A stretch of 64,000 bases of DNA from Pieris napi (taxonomy: Eukaryota > Arthropoda > Insecta > Lepidoptera > Pieridae). Numbering within the stretch: position 1 is the stretch's first letter; each line of letters opens with the position of its first letter. Both the position numbers and the translations under genes were made by a program. The stretch spans positions 3,906,001 to 3,970,000 of the forward strand of contig NC_062257.1 in the NCBI RefSeq assembly GCF_905475465.1, given 5' to 3'. The notes below the pieces were generated by a model, which worked only from the letters and a program-made list of their open reading frames with translations, did no database searches and was not told where the DNA came from. Of this stretch, positions 22,198 through 33,990 are shown in pieces.

Positions 22198-22379
22198 TAC
22201 AGATACCGGCAAACTTTTTGAGCATTAAACAAGGGAGTGGGGGAAAGTTTGCGCATCGTGGGACACAAACGTCTACTGATTTATCAATCACGCGATTGAC
22301 ACGTCACTCTCCCGCCACCCCATCTAAAATCGCTTCTGCTTCTAAGGACATTTGTTCAAGATGTTTGCCGGTATCTGTA
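22198..22379. mobile_element. MITE with TACAGATACCGGCAAAC ends
   Basis: The left end TACAGATACCGGCAAACTTT and right end GATGTTTGCCGGTATCTGTA are inverse to each other. The middle is short and non-coding. Confidence 0.75.
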
Positions 22380-22822
22380 GGTTAGGTCAGTGACTTATTC
22401 AACCGATCTAAACGTCACGTCATTGAGTCTCTTAAAAATATATTTGGAGCAAGCAGTGGCAAAATTCCCCTTGGAAACAGTAGTAAATTCATAGATTTGA
22501 GGCCAAAAATTAAAGGCCTGTGTAAAAGCCAAAGCCTTTTCGAATAGAATATTTTTTTTATTTTTTGAGACTTTAATAAATATGTAGGTATAAATTTTAA
22601 TTTACATTACTTCATTCAAAAAAAACATTTTTATTTGTAACAAAACTTATGGAAATCCGATGCAAGAAACCCGTTTTCGAAGAGAATTCTAAAACGGGTA
22701 AAATGGGTACACACCGTACTAAAAAGGACATCTAAGGAAATTACGATCAAGCAGGTAAAAACTTTATACCTAACTGATTTTGTGAAAGTATATGTAGCAC
22801 AGGTATCACGTTGGTATATAAA

Positions 22823-23160
22823 TCTAATATATAAAATTCTCGTGTCACAATGTTCGTTCCCATACCTTCGAAACGGCTCGACCGATTCTTATGAATTTTT
22901 TATGCATATTTAGTAAATCTGAGAATCGGCTACTATCTATTTTTCAAACCCCTAAGTGATAAGGGGTGTCCCCAAAATTTGTTAAGAACTTATAACTTGA
23001 ACTCTGAGGTTTATATAGAGAAAAATCAGAGAAAAACCTAAAAAGTTTTCATTCCGGAAAACCGAACAGTCTCTGGGGTAGCATAGCAAAATATTCCATC
23101 TTGGTATTATACTAAAAAGGTAGACATTAAGGAGAAACGAAGTTCGCGAGGGCAGCTGGT
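22823..23160 (+). mobile_element. Helitron-like element, type 1
   Basis: TCTAATATATAAAATTCTCG at the 5' end, GAAACGGCTCGACCGATTCT internally, and a 3' end GGGCAGCTGGT instead of CAGCTAGT. Confidence 0.6.
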
Positions 23161-23445
23161 ATAAATATAATATTCCATATTGCGTAGCGTTTGTGGACCT
23201 TTATAGGTCCAAGGTTTGTGTACCCTTTTTGCCTTCAAAGGACCCTTGCGGTTGTCAATGGAATCTCATAATATATCCTTACACTACCATTTATATACTT
23301 GACATACAAATCATTCTCCGTACTGAGCGATTTATTACTAGCTACGTTTTTGCTACGTAAGCAATCGCAAGAACCACTCGAGTACGGGTCATCGGGGTGC
23401 TTTAAATAATAGAGGATTTTATTATGAATGAATGAAAATGTAAGG

Positions 23446-23735
23446 GTGCGTACAGACTATGTAACATATTATATAACTTGTGTTTTATAACACGTCCACA
23501 TTATGTAACCTTGTTATTCAACATTATAACATAAAACAATACTGTACACATTAGAATAACAATGCAATATAACAATGTTATATGTATAACCATTTTAAAT
23601 AACAAAAGAAAAACAAAAAAACGTAGATGGGTTAACATGTTATTATAACATGTTTTATAACATTCAGTGTCCACATAATCTGAAACATGTTGTATAGCAA
23701 TGTTGTATAACATGTTATGTTATATAGTCTGTATG
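23446..23735. mobile_element. MITE with GTGCGTACAGACTATGTAAC ends, nested in repeat N
   Basis: The left end GGTGCGTACAGACTATGTAA and right end ATGTTATATAGTCTGTATGC are inverse. The interior repeats AACATGTTATA- and TATAACA-type motifs many times. Parts of repeat N flank it on both sides (compare 62745-62885). Confidence 0.75.
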
Positions 23736-24113
23736 CACCGTTACTGTTGAAGAGAGTGCCTACGTCTGGCTGTACTCTCGGGGCGTAACTCCGAGGATTT
23801 AGGTAATCGCCACGCTTATAAGAAAGCCTTAGTGAGCAAAATGTACAGCCTTGGCTCGTACAACCAGATATGATCTAATTAAAAGTGTTAAACAACAGAT
23901 GCAACGCGTGGAATTGGTAAATAATTGCGCAAGTAAAAAAAATACAACCTATAAACAAATCATCCGTTCCCCATTTAATATATTATTTATATTATCACGC
24001 CTTTTTCCCGAAGGGGTAGGCAGAGAGCAACTATCTTCACTTGACGGCCATGCTACCAAAAAGATCGCGAGGTCGCTAAATGTAAAACTCAGTATACTTT
24101 TTTTTTTTAGACA

Positions 24114-24348
24114 ATTCACACCAATTGACCTAGTCCCATGCTAAGCTGGTGAAGCTTGTGTTATGGGTACAAGGCAACGGATATACATACATATTATAGA
24201 TAGATAGACATATAAATACATATTTAAACACCCAAGACCTAAGCACAACACCAAATGCTCATCACATCGATTTTCGCCTCAGACGGGGATCGAACCCGGG
24301 ACGCATGGATTCGCAGTCAGGGGTACTAACCACTAGACCAATGAGTCG
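24114..24348 (-). mobile_element. SINE family A
   Basis: Minus-strand head with intact A box (TGGTCTAGTGGTTAG) and B-box region CCCGGGTTCGATCCCCGTC; full-length body ending in CAATTGGTGTGAATTGTC. A run of T/A on both sides fits an A-tailed insertion. Confidence 0.88.
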
Positions 24349-24704
24349 TCAAAAAAAAAATGTCGTGTTTAAAAATGTGTTTTTAACTTTAATTTTTCGC
24401 GAGAGTTTCTATTACGCTTCATAAATTATTATTGTAACAGGTTTGAAAACAAAATGTTTTATAATTTCAGTTTAAAATTTAAAACGACTTTTATGCTTCG
24501 AAACAATTTCCTAACATTTAGTATCAAACAGTATTTTCATATATTTTCTCACCCCAGTATAGAAGTTTCCGACGAGTTCTGGTACCTCTAAAATAACCCG
24601 AAGCGGTTTAAGTAGGTAATCTCATGCAGCTGTTTTAGGTGGTGAGGTTACACAAAAGACAATCGGGTAATAAATATACTTGTATTTACATATTGTTTAT
24701 GTGG

Positions 24705-24768
24705 AAAGGCACCTACGACCTCAGGGATGAGAGTCGCACGCTGAAGCCACTAGACCAACACTGTTCAA
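24705..24768 (-). repeat. SINE family B head fragment
   Basis: Only the tRNA-like head remains: GTTGGTCTAGTGGCTTCAGC, then CATCCCTGAGGTCGTAGGT. The body is lost. Confidence 0.75.
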
Positions 24769-24941
24769 TTTTCACGTACTTTATACCGTCTAGAAAACTA
24801 TTAAAAATAGAAGGAAATTGACAGCCAGTTCCCAAATCAAGGATGAAGCGAGAAACCTCGCACTCTTTGTAAGTAACCAACGTCACGATTTACCTGACAT
24901 ATTAAAACTAAATGTCGTAATATGCTTAAAGCTGCTATTTA

Positions 24942-25322
24942 TCTATATATATAAAAAGAAAATGGTGTTCGTTTGAGGCTCTTTCACGCTTAAACCACTG
25001 ATCGTATCGACATGAAACTACCACCATTCGATACGAAATTTTTGATAGATGGTTTATGGCTATTTATTTTTTTAATTCCAACGTTCCTTCATTTTTTTAT
25101 TTCTGTTTTACTTTTATGAAAATTTTTCCCGCTAATAAAAACAAAAGAGGCTTCCTAGAACCGCAAAACGTCAACATCTGTTAAAAACTCGATTTTCGAA
25201 ATATTTCAATTTTCTTAGCGGGAAGTTAAAAAGAAGAATAATAAAAATATGAAAAAAAATAAAATAATGAAACATAAAATTTATTTTAATTCGTCCAGCA
25301 AAGCGGGCGCGAAACGGCTAGT
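24942..25322 (+). mobile_element. Helitron-like element, type 2
   Basis: TCTATATATATAAAAAGAAA to GGCGCGAAACGGCTAGT, with GAGGCTCTTTCACGCTTAAA near the start. Nearly identical to the copy at 52365, which suggests recent movement. Confidence 0.72.
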
Positions 25323-25524
25323 GAATTCATAAAAAGGTTTTATACTTCTTTGTCACTAAGGTTAGGGCTACAATCGGGCCCTTTGAAACGTTCACATGGA
25401 GCGATCGATGCGGGATGGGGCGGCGCCCGACTTTCGCCCAAGCTATTTATAGCATTTCGCTGACCTACTTCGTTGCAGCTCCGACGTGGAAGGTCACGGA
25501 TTTAGATGGTACTAATTCTCTTTA

Positions 25525-25990
25525 GACATAGAACATTTATTACTAACAAAGTCACACACACATAATAACAATAATCAAAGAAAAAAAAGGAGTATAATGA
25601 GAGATAACAAAAAAACATTCCCTTTTTTCGTTTCGGTTCGTTTCAAGTGTGTATGCGTGTGTGCTGTGGTTGTGGAGCCCTGGCTCAGCATTATGCTGAG
25701 GAGCAGACTGTTCCACAGCGCTGGTCATTCTGCCAGAGACCACAGCAGCTAGTTTGCGCCTCAGTCGCAAAAAAAGAAAAATAATGTAATAATAAGTACA
25801 TTCCATTTTTTCCACGGCAACAACAACTTAATTTGACATTTAAAAATAAATATTATGCTTAAACATGAGATTAAAAATAATATTTTGCTAAAACAGACTG
25901 TTCCACAGCGCTGGTCATTTTGCCAGAGACCACAGCAGCTAGTTTGCGCCTCAGTCGCAAAAAAAGGAAAAGAATGTAATAACACATTCC
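25525..25990 (+). repeat. Repeat I with duplicated end block
   Basis: The block CAGACTGTTCCACAGCGCTG through GTTTGCGCCTCAGTCGCAAA occurs at 25702-25770 and again at 25893-25960. The spacer includes a TTTGACATTTAAAAATAAAT stretch. Several open frames here are repeat-derived. Confidence 0.65.
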
Positions 25991-26097
25991 TTTTTTTGCG
26001 ACGGCAACACCACTCAAAGGGCTTGTTGCTATATTCTCCGCAACCAATGCCTTTTGTTTACTAACGTAATTTTCGTTACTTACTAATTATATAGAGC

Positions 26098-26485
26098 AGA
26101 AGAGATCAGATCAACGACCAAAGTAGAAGACATTATAAAGAAAATAAGGCAGTTGAAATGGCTTGAAATGGACAAAAATTATTACAGAATGGCAACCACG
26201 TGATGGAAAAAGGAAAAGAGGAAGACCGAGCAACTAGCAAGAGATGGGCAGACGATATAAAGATAATAGAAGGCACAACTTGGACAAGAAGAGCTAATAA
26301 CAGAAAAGAATGGAAACAGCTGGAAGTGGCCTACGTGTCACAGGACACGCTGATTACCAAAAACGGCTCATATGATGTATTATATTAAGTTTTATTTATG
26401 TGTTAGAATTAAGTGTTTTTTTATGTAACTTAAATAATTGTTATTACATTGTACCTACTGGGTGTCAGCAATAAAGGCTAATCAA
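26098..26485 (+). pseudogene. RTE-like LINE 3' fragment
   Basis: The plus strand has RWADDIKIIEGTTWTRRANN-RKEWKQLEVAYV, matching the R-W-DDI..-G..W..-A..R..W...EAY end seen in the LINE at 42094, with a frame break near GKRKRGRPS. A 3' UTR ending GCAATAAAGGCTAATCAAC follows. Confidence 0.65.
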
Positions 26486-27120
26486 CTAATTATATGCTAA
26501 GAACTTTAGAATATAGGTTTTAGCCTTAAATAAACCTTATTATTATAATTGACACAAATTTAAATATAATATGTGGTCGCAGGAAGCAAGGGAAGACATA
26601 TATATGACAAGTGTGTCCTAATTTGACATTTAAAAAAAAATGCTATTCAAAGGGGAAACGCTGCCTTTATCTTCGGAACTCCTTTCAATAATATATTTTA
26701 TTTATTATATTTAAAGGTTAGTTATTGTTTTTATTGTTCTTCTTTTTTATGCATTTGTGTGTTGGAATTAAATGGTTTTAAATATATAATCTGTGAATTC
26801 ATTTGCGTCATATTAATATACCTCATAACCGAGCCGTAAGAAATGTGTCTTAGCGTGTGTTATTATTACATAAAAAATAGTTAACAATTTGTACCATAAT
26901 TCTAAGCGGCCATATTGAACTAAGTTCAATCAAGTATTAAGGAATAAACGTATATGCAAAGCTAGTCGACTGCAAAATGTTAGCGCTTTAAATAGAATTT
27001 GTATGAATTATATTTAGATTCAAATTTTGCGAAATTTTAAGATTAGTTCTCGTCGTTCAGGATCGTTCTCACTGAAGTTATCTAACTATTAGGTACGATA
27101 AGCCAATGTTTTTGAGAATT

Positions 27121-27357
27121 TGACGACTCATTGGTCTAGTGGTTAGTACCCCTGACTGCGAATCCATGGGTCCCGGTTTCGATCCCCGGCTGAGACGAAC
27201 ATCGATGTGATGAGCATTTGGTGTTGTGCTTAGGTCTTGGGTGTTTAAATATGTATTTATATATCTATCTATCAATGTATGTATATCCGTTGCCTAGTAC
27301 CCATAACACAAGCTTCACCAGCTTACCATGGGACTTGGTCAATTGGTGTGAATTGTG
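27121..27357 (+). mobile_element. SINE family A
   Basis: Full-length copy. It opens GACGACTCATTGGTCTAGTG, has the B box GGTTTCGATCCCC, and ends GGTCAATTGGTGTGAATTGT followed by a T/A run. Confidence 0.88.
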
Positions 27358-27713
27358 TTTTAAAAAAAATGGTATACCTACCATTAGTCATAATATGTCG
27401 GAAAAGAAAACTGAAATTGTGTATCCAATACACAAAAGTATAGTATTTGCAATATTCTTAGCCTACATAGTAATAATAAAAAAAAAATGACCTTATTTAC
27501 TATATGCAACTTTACAGAAATTGGTTAAATAAAGTTAAATTAGATAAAGTTTAACAAAAGGCTTTTATTATTAATTATTTCATTTTAACTTAGTACTGTA
27601 CTACTATGTAGTACTAAGATTATTACAGAATTTCATTAATTGTAATAGAATTATTAGTATTACAATCATTGTTATCGTTATTATATATTTTTGTTACTAA
27701 TGGCTTCGAATCT

Positions 27714-28140
27714 CTTCGGATCAACCGTGGTAGGGACAAGAAAAAGATGGCGCGTAACCGAAAAATGTGACAAATGTGTGTAAATTTTTTTCCAACGCCG
27801 ATAAAGAAGTTTGACTTCAAAAAGCAACATGGCGCGTAACCTGCTACAAAATTTCTCCTATACGTCGATAAAGAAGTTTCACTTCAAAAGATGGCGCGTA
27901 ACGGAAAAATGTGATGCGTAACGAAAAAATTTTACACCAAATTTTTTTCCAAAAATAATAAAAAGAAAATTAAAACATATATGGTCACCGGTACTACCAG
28001 GCGCCAACTTAAATCTATAATTAGCGCCTGTGCGCTTGAACCCCACGGGCCAGTAACACATGTTAGTTGCGAACATATCAACCGGGACCACATAGATTGA
28101 AACGCTAGCCCGCCCATGGACATCAACGCTGGGAGGTTGT
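27714..28140. repeat. Fragmentary repeats with GATGGCGCGTAAC motif
   Basis: ATGGCGCGTAAC occurs three times between 27747 and 27901, twice next to GATAAAGAAGTTT-ACTTCAAAA. From 27975 a segment GGTCACCGGTACTACCAGGC and GAACCCCACGGGCCAGTAAC resembles 20590-20690. Confidence 0.5.
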
Positions 28141-28251
28141 ATCTGTCTTGTGGTGAAATAATTCTACTGGTTCCACTTGAAGCTTTAGTGATGTTGTTTA
28201 GTGGTGTTCATCAAAAGAATTATCAATATATGCTTATATATATGTAATATA

Positions 28252-28608
28252 TGTTTTTGAAGTTATACTTCTTTAGGCGCGTTATGAAAAATTTATGAGT
28301 GAAATTTTACGATGCGCGCGCACCGTGACACAAATTATCAGTATGAAGTTGCCCACGGAAGATGCTACGGCATTGGACATAATTTAAAAACAACATTCGA
28401 ATAATAATAGAATTTATGTTACACTTAATGTAAGAGAATAATAATAAATATTTATTTATTTAATATTTCAAATGTAAACTGAACTTTATTGACTATAATG
28501 ACTCCTTTTCCAGTCTTTGATTACTTAATTGTAATTAATTATTTGCATGCAATCAAAAACTATTTTTAATAATGCCAAAGAAGTATAACTTCTTAAGCGC
28601 GTACATGG
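28252..28608 (+). mobile_element. MITE family F
   Basis: Same order of blocks as at 7384, with full inverted ends TTTTTGAAGTTATACTTCTT and AAGAAGTATAACTTCTTAAG. It includes a short ATAATAAATATTTATTTATT insert shared with the 29646 copy. Confidence 0.83.
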
Positions 28609-28937
28609 CCATGGTTTTTAGTAACGCAATGAAAAGGAGGGCAAATGGCGGCCTCATCGCTTTCGAGCGTTCTCTTCCAGGCAAAATGTGAGAAATAAAT
28701 GAGATAAGATTTGCAAAAATACATAAGACATAGACAATACGAATGGAACAATACAAAGCAATTAAAACATATGTAAACAGTGAATAGGACAATATTAAAA
28801 AATGGGACACATGAAAAAGAAAAAGTGCACATGAATTACGATAATTTTAGATCAGTCTCACATCAGCTAGTACGAAAGTTAGGGGTACGATGTGGACAGG
28901 TAATGTACAGTAGAGATTTAAATTATTAATTTAACTT

Positions 28938-29190
28938 CAGCCCTGAGATTCTGTAACTCACTTTTCGAACTCACACAGCGGTTTTCGCATCGGCGGTCGC
29001 TCTCAAATCAGTCGTGAAGCAGTCATTTTATGATTTGGCATTCTGATAAACAATAAACTATAAGCTCCCACCTTTTCGTAATGCCAAATCATAAAATGAC
29101 TGCTTCACGACTTAACTGATTTGAGAGCGACCGCCGATGCAAAACCGCTGTGTGAGTTCGAAAAGTGAGTCACAGAATCACAGGGCAGTA
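28938..29190. mobile_element. Palindromic MITE family J, long form
   Basis: Same ends as the 18423 copy, but here the inverted repeat continues inward through CATCGGCGGTCGCTCTCAAA and TCATTTTATGATTTGGCATT almost to the centre, giving arms of about 115 bp. Confidence 0.83.
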
Positions 29191-29645
29191 TATAAAAGTT
29201 CAAGTCACCGATTCCATCATTTATCTAAGCCTAAAGACCTTAATAGTTTTTGAATATAAAAGTGATATTAACACGAGATATATTTCGCGCTAAGTATCAC
29301 TTCCGAATTAACCGTTCACGATAAGAACTATCCAGGACAAAAAAAATTCTTCAAGTCCATCAAACTTAAAAAACCTATATACCAATGAGTAATAACAATA
29401 CTGTATATTAACACATATATATTTAACGTGTTTATTAGACTGGATAATTTAAATAAGAGTTACGACGTATCCTCTACGTGAGCCAATCAAGTTAGGATGG
29501 ATGAATTGGGCCGGGTTAACTGAAAGATTGTCTCGTGGACTCACGTAGGGAGACGTGCCGACACGTACCTGTTGGCCGGCTAATCGGTCCTGTCTTTGAC
29601 TATTTAGCAATACGTTAACTCGAATAGATGTTTAAGAGCGCGCAT

Positions 29646-30008
29646 TTTTGAAGTTATACTTCTTAAGGCGCGTTATGAAAAATTTGTGAGAGTGAAATTT
29701 TACGATGCGCGCGCACCGTGACACAAAATTAACAGAATGAAGTTGCCCACGGAAGATGCTACGGCATTGGACATAATTTAAAAACAACATTCGAATAATA
29801 ATATAATTTATGTTACACTTAATGTAAGAGAATAATAAATATTTATTTATTTAATGTTTCAAATGTAAACTGAACTTTATTGACTATAATGACTCCTTTT
29901 CTAGTCTTTGATTATTTAATTGTAATTAATTATTTGCATGCAATCAAAAACTATTTTTAATAATGCCAAAGAAGTATAACTTCTTACGCGCGTACATAAG
30001 TATACGCA
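29646..30008 (+). mobile_element. MITE family F
   Basis: Nearly identical to 28252-28608 and ends in the outer block TTACGCGCGTACATAAGTAT then ACGCACCCTT. A SINE A copy follows within 25 bp. Confidence 0.83.
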
Positions 30009-30027
30009 CCCTTCTTTTTTTTTTTGA

Positions 30028-30264
30028 TTGTACAATTCACCCTAATTGACCCATGCTAAGCTGGTGAAGCTTGTGTTATTGGTACTATGCAACGGATACA
30101 CATACATATTACACATAGATATACCTAACATATATAAATAGATATTTAAGCATACAAGACCTAAGCACAACACCAAATGCTCATCACATCGATGTTAGTC
30201 TCAGCCGGGGATCGAACCCGGGACCCATGGATTCGCAGTCAGGGGTACTAACCACTAGACCGTC
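30028..30264 (-). mobile_element. SINE family A, head slightly truncated
   Basis: Same body and B box on the minus strand. The head stops at GGTCTAGTGG and joins unrelated DNA (CGTCGTGAAA). It abuts the MITE copy ending near 30005. Confidence 0.83.
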
Positions 30265-30349
30265 GTGAAATTTTGCTAGCAAAATTCATAATTTCCCCCG
30301 CACGTCTCCCTCCGCCTGCTCTAGTGACTAGTGAAACAAATATATGCCT

Positions 30350-30514
30350 GCCCTGCGATTCTGTAACTCACTTCACGAACTCACACAGCGGTTTTCGCAT
30401 CGGCGGTCGCTCTCAAATCAGGTGGGAGCTTCTACTTTATTGTTTATCAGAATGCCAAATCATAAAATGACCGCTGTGTGAGTTCGTGAAGTGAGTTACA
30501 GAATCGCAGGGCTG
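30350..30514. mobile_element. Palindromic MITE family J, variant arms
   Basis: Ends GCCCTGCGATTCTGTAACTC and its inverse. The stretch CACTTCACGAACTCAC replaces CACTTTTCGAACTCAC, and the other arm has the matching GTGAGTTCGTGAAGTG, so both arms changed together. Confidence 0.82.
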
Positions 30515-31238
30515 GAGTTCGCGTGAGGTGAGACGGAAGACACTGAAAATCAAGTAATCGCCAAATGCTTTTTCATTTAAATAACTCATAAAATATACAG
30601 TACTAGTAGACCGGCCAAGCGTTGCTGTGGCTAAGGTTTTTGTTATATTACATAGTAGTAAACTATTCAAGGGAAACGGTAGGAGAACACCAGTCATTGG
30701 GACCACCATGCTTTATGGTGGTTATGCCATTAAATTGTAGCTTCTGTGAAACGTTGGTACTTTCAACACAGCGCCATCTATTAGAATTGTGACTATTAAA
30801 TATTTTTCAATAAAATATTACTGCGGGTATAAATTGAGATGTAAGCTATCCTATCTTTTAAGTTAGATCAAACTACACACAGTGTGCAAATTTGATTGAT
30901 ATCGGTTCGGTACTTTAGGAGTCCATAGCGGACAAACAACGTGACACGTAATTTATATATATTAAGATTTAATAAAATCGCTAGTAACAGCACTCGGCCA
31001 AACTAATGTGCTAAAATTGGGTTTTGGCTCCATAACAAAAATAATAATAATGCACGAAAATCTTAATGACTACATGCACAAAAAAGACAAAACTATTAAC
31101 AACATTTTACATTTACGGTTTTAAGGACCGGCAACGCACTCGGGAGTTCGTCAACGCCCAGTATTCCGATACTGGCTGTGGCTAAAAAGTCTTCGAAGAG
31201 AGGAGAAGCAGAAAAAGCGTTTTTATTTATAAGTAAAT

Positions 31239-31366
31239 ATAGAGAATATGCACATGCCGAGTTCCTTTGGCGTATGCTAGCACATACGATTATTGCACAT
31301 ATAAATTCAATCGCTAATTGAACCCACGGCCTCAAAACCACTAAACTACCACTGCTCAATATTGCA
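31239..31366 (-). repeat. tRNA-like repeat, left copy of a flanking direct repeat
   Basis: The minus strand has GAGCAGTGGTAGTTTAGTGG and GAGGCCGTGGGTTCAATTAG, spaced like A and B boxes. It is nearly the same as 31985-32097. The two copies flank a palindromic MITE and a Helitron-like fragment. Confidence 0.65.
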
Positions 31367-31368
31367 TA

Positions 31369-31538
31369 AAGGCCGATTTACATTATCTTAGTGTTTAGGA
31401 GAGTGCTTTAGTACAACTTGAAAGGCAAGTTCTTTAGCGTAGCGTATACTAAAGCAAGTAGCGTTTACATGTTTCAACTAAAGTACTATCCTAAAGCACT
31501 CTCCTAAACACTAAGATAATGTAAATTGGCCATTTAAA
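31369..31538. mobile_element. Palindromic MITE with GGCC-TTTACATTATC ends
   Basis: GGCCGATTTACATTATCTTA-GTGTTTAGGAGAGTGC is matched in inverse by CACTCTCCTAAACACTAAGA-TAATGTAAATTGGCC. Arms are about 42 bp, with a second internal AAAGTAC/GTACTTT-type pairing. Confidence 0.82.
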
Positions 31539-31542
31539 TTAA

Positions 31543-31975
31543 ACTAGCTGGCCTGGCGAACATCGTACCGCCTAACAGTCGATTCTTTATGTTTAAAATA
31601 CTTATTCTGCTATTCGGGACACCGGTCTAGCTAGTTAGATAAAAAAAAGAAAATTGATAAGACTTGTTGTACATTATGTCAGAAAATAAAAGTTTACCTT
31701 CCCGGAACCCCTCCATTAACACTTAAACTTTATGGTATGGTATTAAAGTTCAAATTGCCTTTAAATATTATTACGAATATTTTGTATGGGAATATAGAAA
31801 AGTGTTGTTTTTAGACTTTTTCATTAAATTTTTTTAATTTTTCTCTCCGTAAGAACCATCCTCGTACTTCAAGGAGTATTATAAAAAAAGAATCACACAA
31901 ATCAGTCAAGCCGTTTTCATGTTATGTCGTGACAACGGAAAACGGGTTTCATTTTTATATATATATATATAGAAT
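31543..31975 (-). mobile_element. Helitron-like element, type 3
   Basis: On the plus strand it opens ACTAGCTGGCCTGGCGAACA then TCGTACCGCCTAACAG, and ends at a TATATATATATATA run. It is placed between two tRNA-like direct repeats. Confidence 0.55.
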
Positions 31976-31984
31976 AGATAATCT

Positions 31985-32097
31985 GCACATGCCGACTTCA
32001 TTTGGCGTACTAGCACATACGATTATTGCACATATAAATTCAATCGCAAATTGAACCCACGGCCTCAAAACCACTAAACTATCACTGCTCAATATTG
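31985..32097 (-). repeat. tRNA-like repeat, right copy of a flanking direct repeat
   Basis: Shares GCACATGCCGA, TAGCACATACGATTATTGCA and CACGGCCTCAAAACCACTAA with 31239-31366 in the same orientation and differs at only a few bases. Confidence 0.65.
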
Positions 32098-32669
32098 CAC
32101 TAATATTAAATGAAGCGATATTGTGTAATTATGAAATTAACAATACGCGACTGAAATTGAACGCGTTGAACCACAGAAATGATTAAATTAGTGAAATGTT
32201 ATTATCAAATATTGGAAAACAAGTATTTATTTACTATCAGGAATTTTAGATAAACTTTTATTAGTATTGTGGATTGAAGTTTACAAAATCAATTTTTAGG
32301 TTATTTTTTCTAAGCTCACCTGTTGTTAAGTGATACCGCTTATGGACTGCCAGAAGGCTTGCAAGTGTGTTGGCGGCCTATTAAGAGTTATAAAATTAAC
32401 TGATGTTGAAATTTGAATATATTAGATTACATAGAGTTGCCACTTCTAGAATACGAATGCAGAACATATAATCTTCCCTTTGTTAGGGGTTTCAGTACAC
32501 CATTTTACTTCTAGCGAAATGCTACGAAGGAAAACATGGCGAGGATGCCAGCATGTCTAATACCCAAACATTCACAGTCTCTAAAACAGTCTATATAAGA
32601 CAACATCAAAGTCTATGCAATATGAAGAGGAAACTTCATTATTATTATGTATATAAACACACTAGCAGC

Positions 32670-32880
32670 TTAATAAGCTGATGGGCGCTTATTATGAGAT
32701 TTGGAGAAACTATCCAATCTATTTTTAAAGGAGTTCAGAGATGGTGCACTTTCGGAAAGCCTATTCCAGTCGGCCACTACTCGGTTTGGGAGAAAGTTCT
32801 TTAGGGAATTTGTGTTATGTTGAGTGGTCTTAAGTTTTAAAGAACTACCCCTCAAATGTGTATTGTCACTTAAAATAAAG
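32670..32880 (-). pseudogene. LINE C-terminal remnant
   Basis: The minus strand reads RGSSLKLKTTQHNTNSLKNF, LPNRVVADWNRLSESAPS and FKNRLDSF, then a stop. NRVV..WN.L....-S...FKNRLD is the usual C-terminus of CR1/Jockey-type LINE proteins. Confidence 0.7.
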
Positions 32881-33057
32881 AGCTTCTCAATTCCTGGAAC
32901 ATTTAGTGGCCAGTGCGGATTATATAGGTTTCAATAATTCATTGTTAGTTTAATTTTTTGTGACATTGAAACAAATACTATTTCGCTAAGAAATTTGTAC
33001 TCATGTTTGACTAGTTAGTTAGTCAGTTAGTTAAGTTGCATATAAAATTTAATAACG

Positions 33058-33255
33058 TATGATATGTACAATACAAATAATATAAGAACTGACTCATTAG
33101 ACACTTGAATTCAAATGACTAATAATATAAAATGTAAAATTCCTTAAGACAAATTTGCGCGCCATTGTGTGTAGCAGAATATGCGAACTTACGATTGTAC
33201 CACCTTACACATTTTTGTACCACATTCTTGCAATTAATTATTATTATTATAAATA
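33058..33255 (+). repeat. Repeat L: LINE tail with TTATTATTATTA end
   Basis: TTGCGCGCCATTGTGTGTAG, ACGATTGTACCACCTTACAC, then CTTGCAATTAATTATTATTA. Other copies: 49240-49415 (minus) and 56290-56460 (plus). Confidence 0.7.
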
Positions 33256-33816
33256 TTTTAGATACTAATTAGAAGCGTAAACAATCATCACACTTGAAGC
33301 CAATATGAGCCCTTTAGTTTTTACCACACTCATAAATTGTATTTTAACATTCTCGTTTCCGATAAGGTCCAATAACGTAAGTGTCACTTAGATTTGTTAA
33401 CTTATCCCTTCTCTAGTATCCAAAACCAACCAACCCCTCCTGGGTTTAGTCTAGGTGTGTACGACAAGGCCTAATCAACCCGATTTCACCATCCACGGTT
33501 GCCTTGTATATCCTACTTGTCAACCTCTCACAAAAGTCTATTTACCGAAAGCTTTAGCAAAGCAGAGCTAGTATACCTATGTTTAAACTAATTAGCACTT
33601 TATACATTTCAAAAATACATCATTTCAAGTATAGGTGGGTTATCGAAAGCTGGCGCGTTCACAGTACTCACACTAATGCAATTTCACTATACAGTGTGTT
33701 TAAAAATATGACTTTTTTGCCAAGCTATATATTTTAGTCTACTCTGGTTTTAGTAAGGTTGGGTGGGTTGTAAATAAATAAAAATATATCAAATACATAT
33801 AAATATTATGTGTATA

Positions 33817-33990
33817 CGAGGGTGGATCCAAAAGTTCTAAGCCCAACCAAAAACGTAAAAGAGTAGTTTGTGTAAATAATTTTTCATTTTTCGACATAAG
33901 CTCCATCTAGCTCAACACACATTACTTTTACTTCACTAACAATTCTTTCAATACTCCTCTTAGAAACCCCAGTCGCATCTGATGTCTAAT
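33817..33990 (-). pseudogene. Mariner-like end with deleted transposase
   Basis: GTATACGAGGGTGGATCCAA resembles a mariner inverted end. On the minus strand CVELDGAYVEK and a stop resemble a mariner C-terminus (C-EL-G-YVEK). Just upstream, SDATGVSKRSIERIVSEVK looks like an N-terminal helix-turn-helix, so most of the protein between may be deleted. The other end was not found. Confidence 0.4.
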
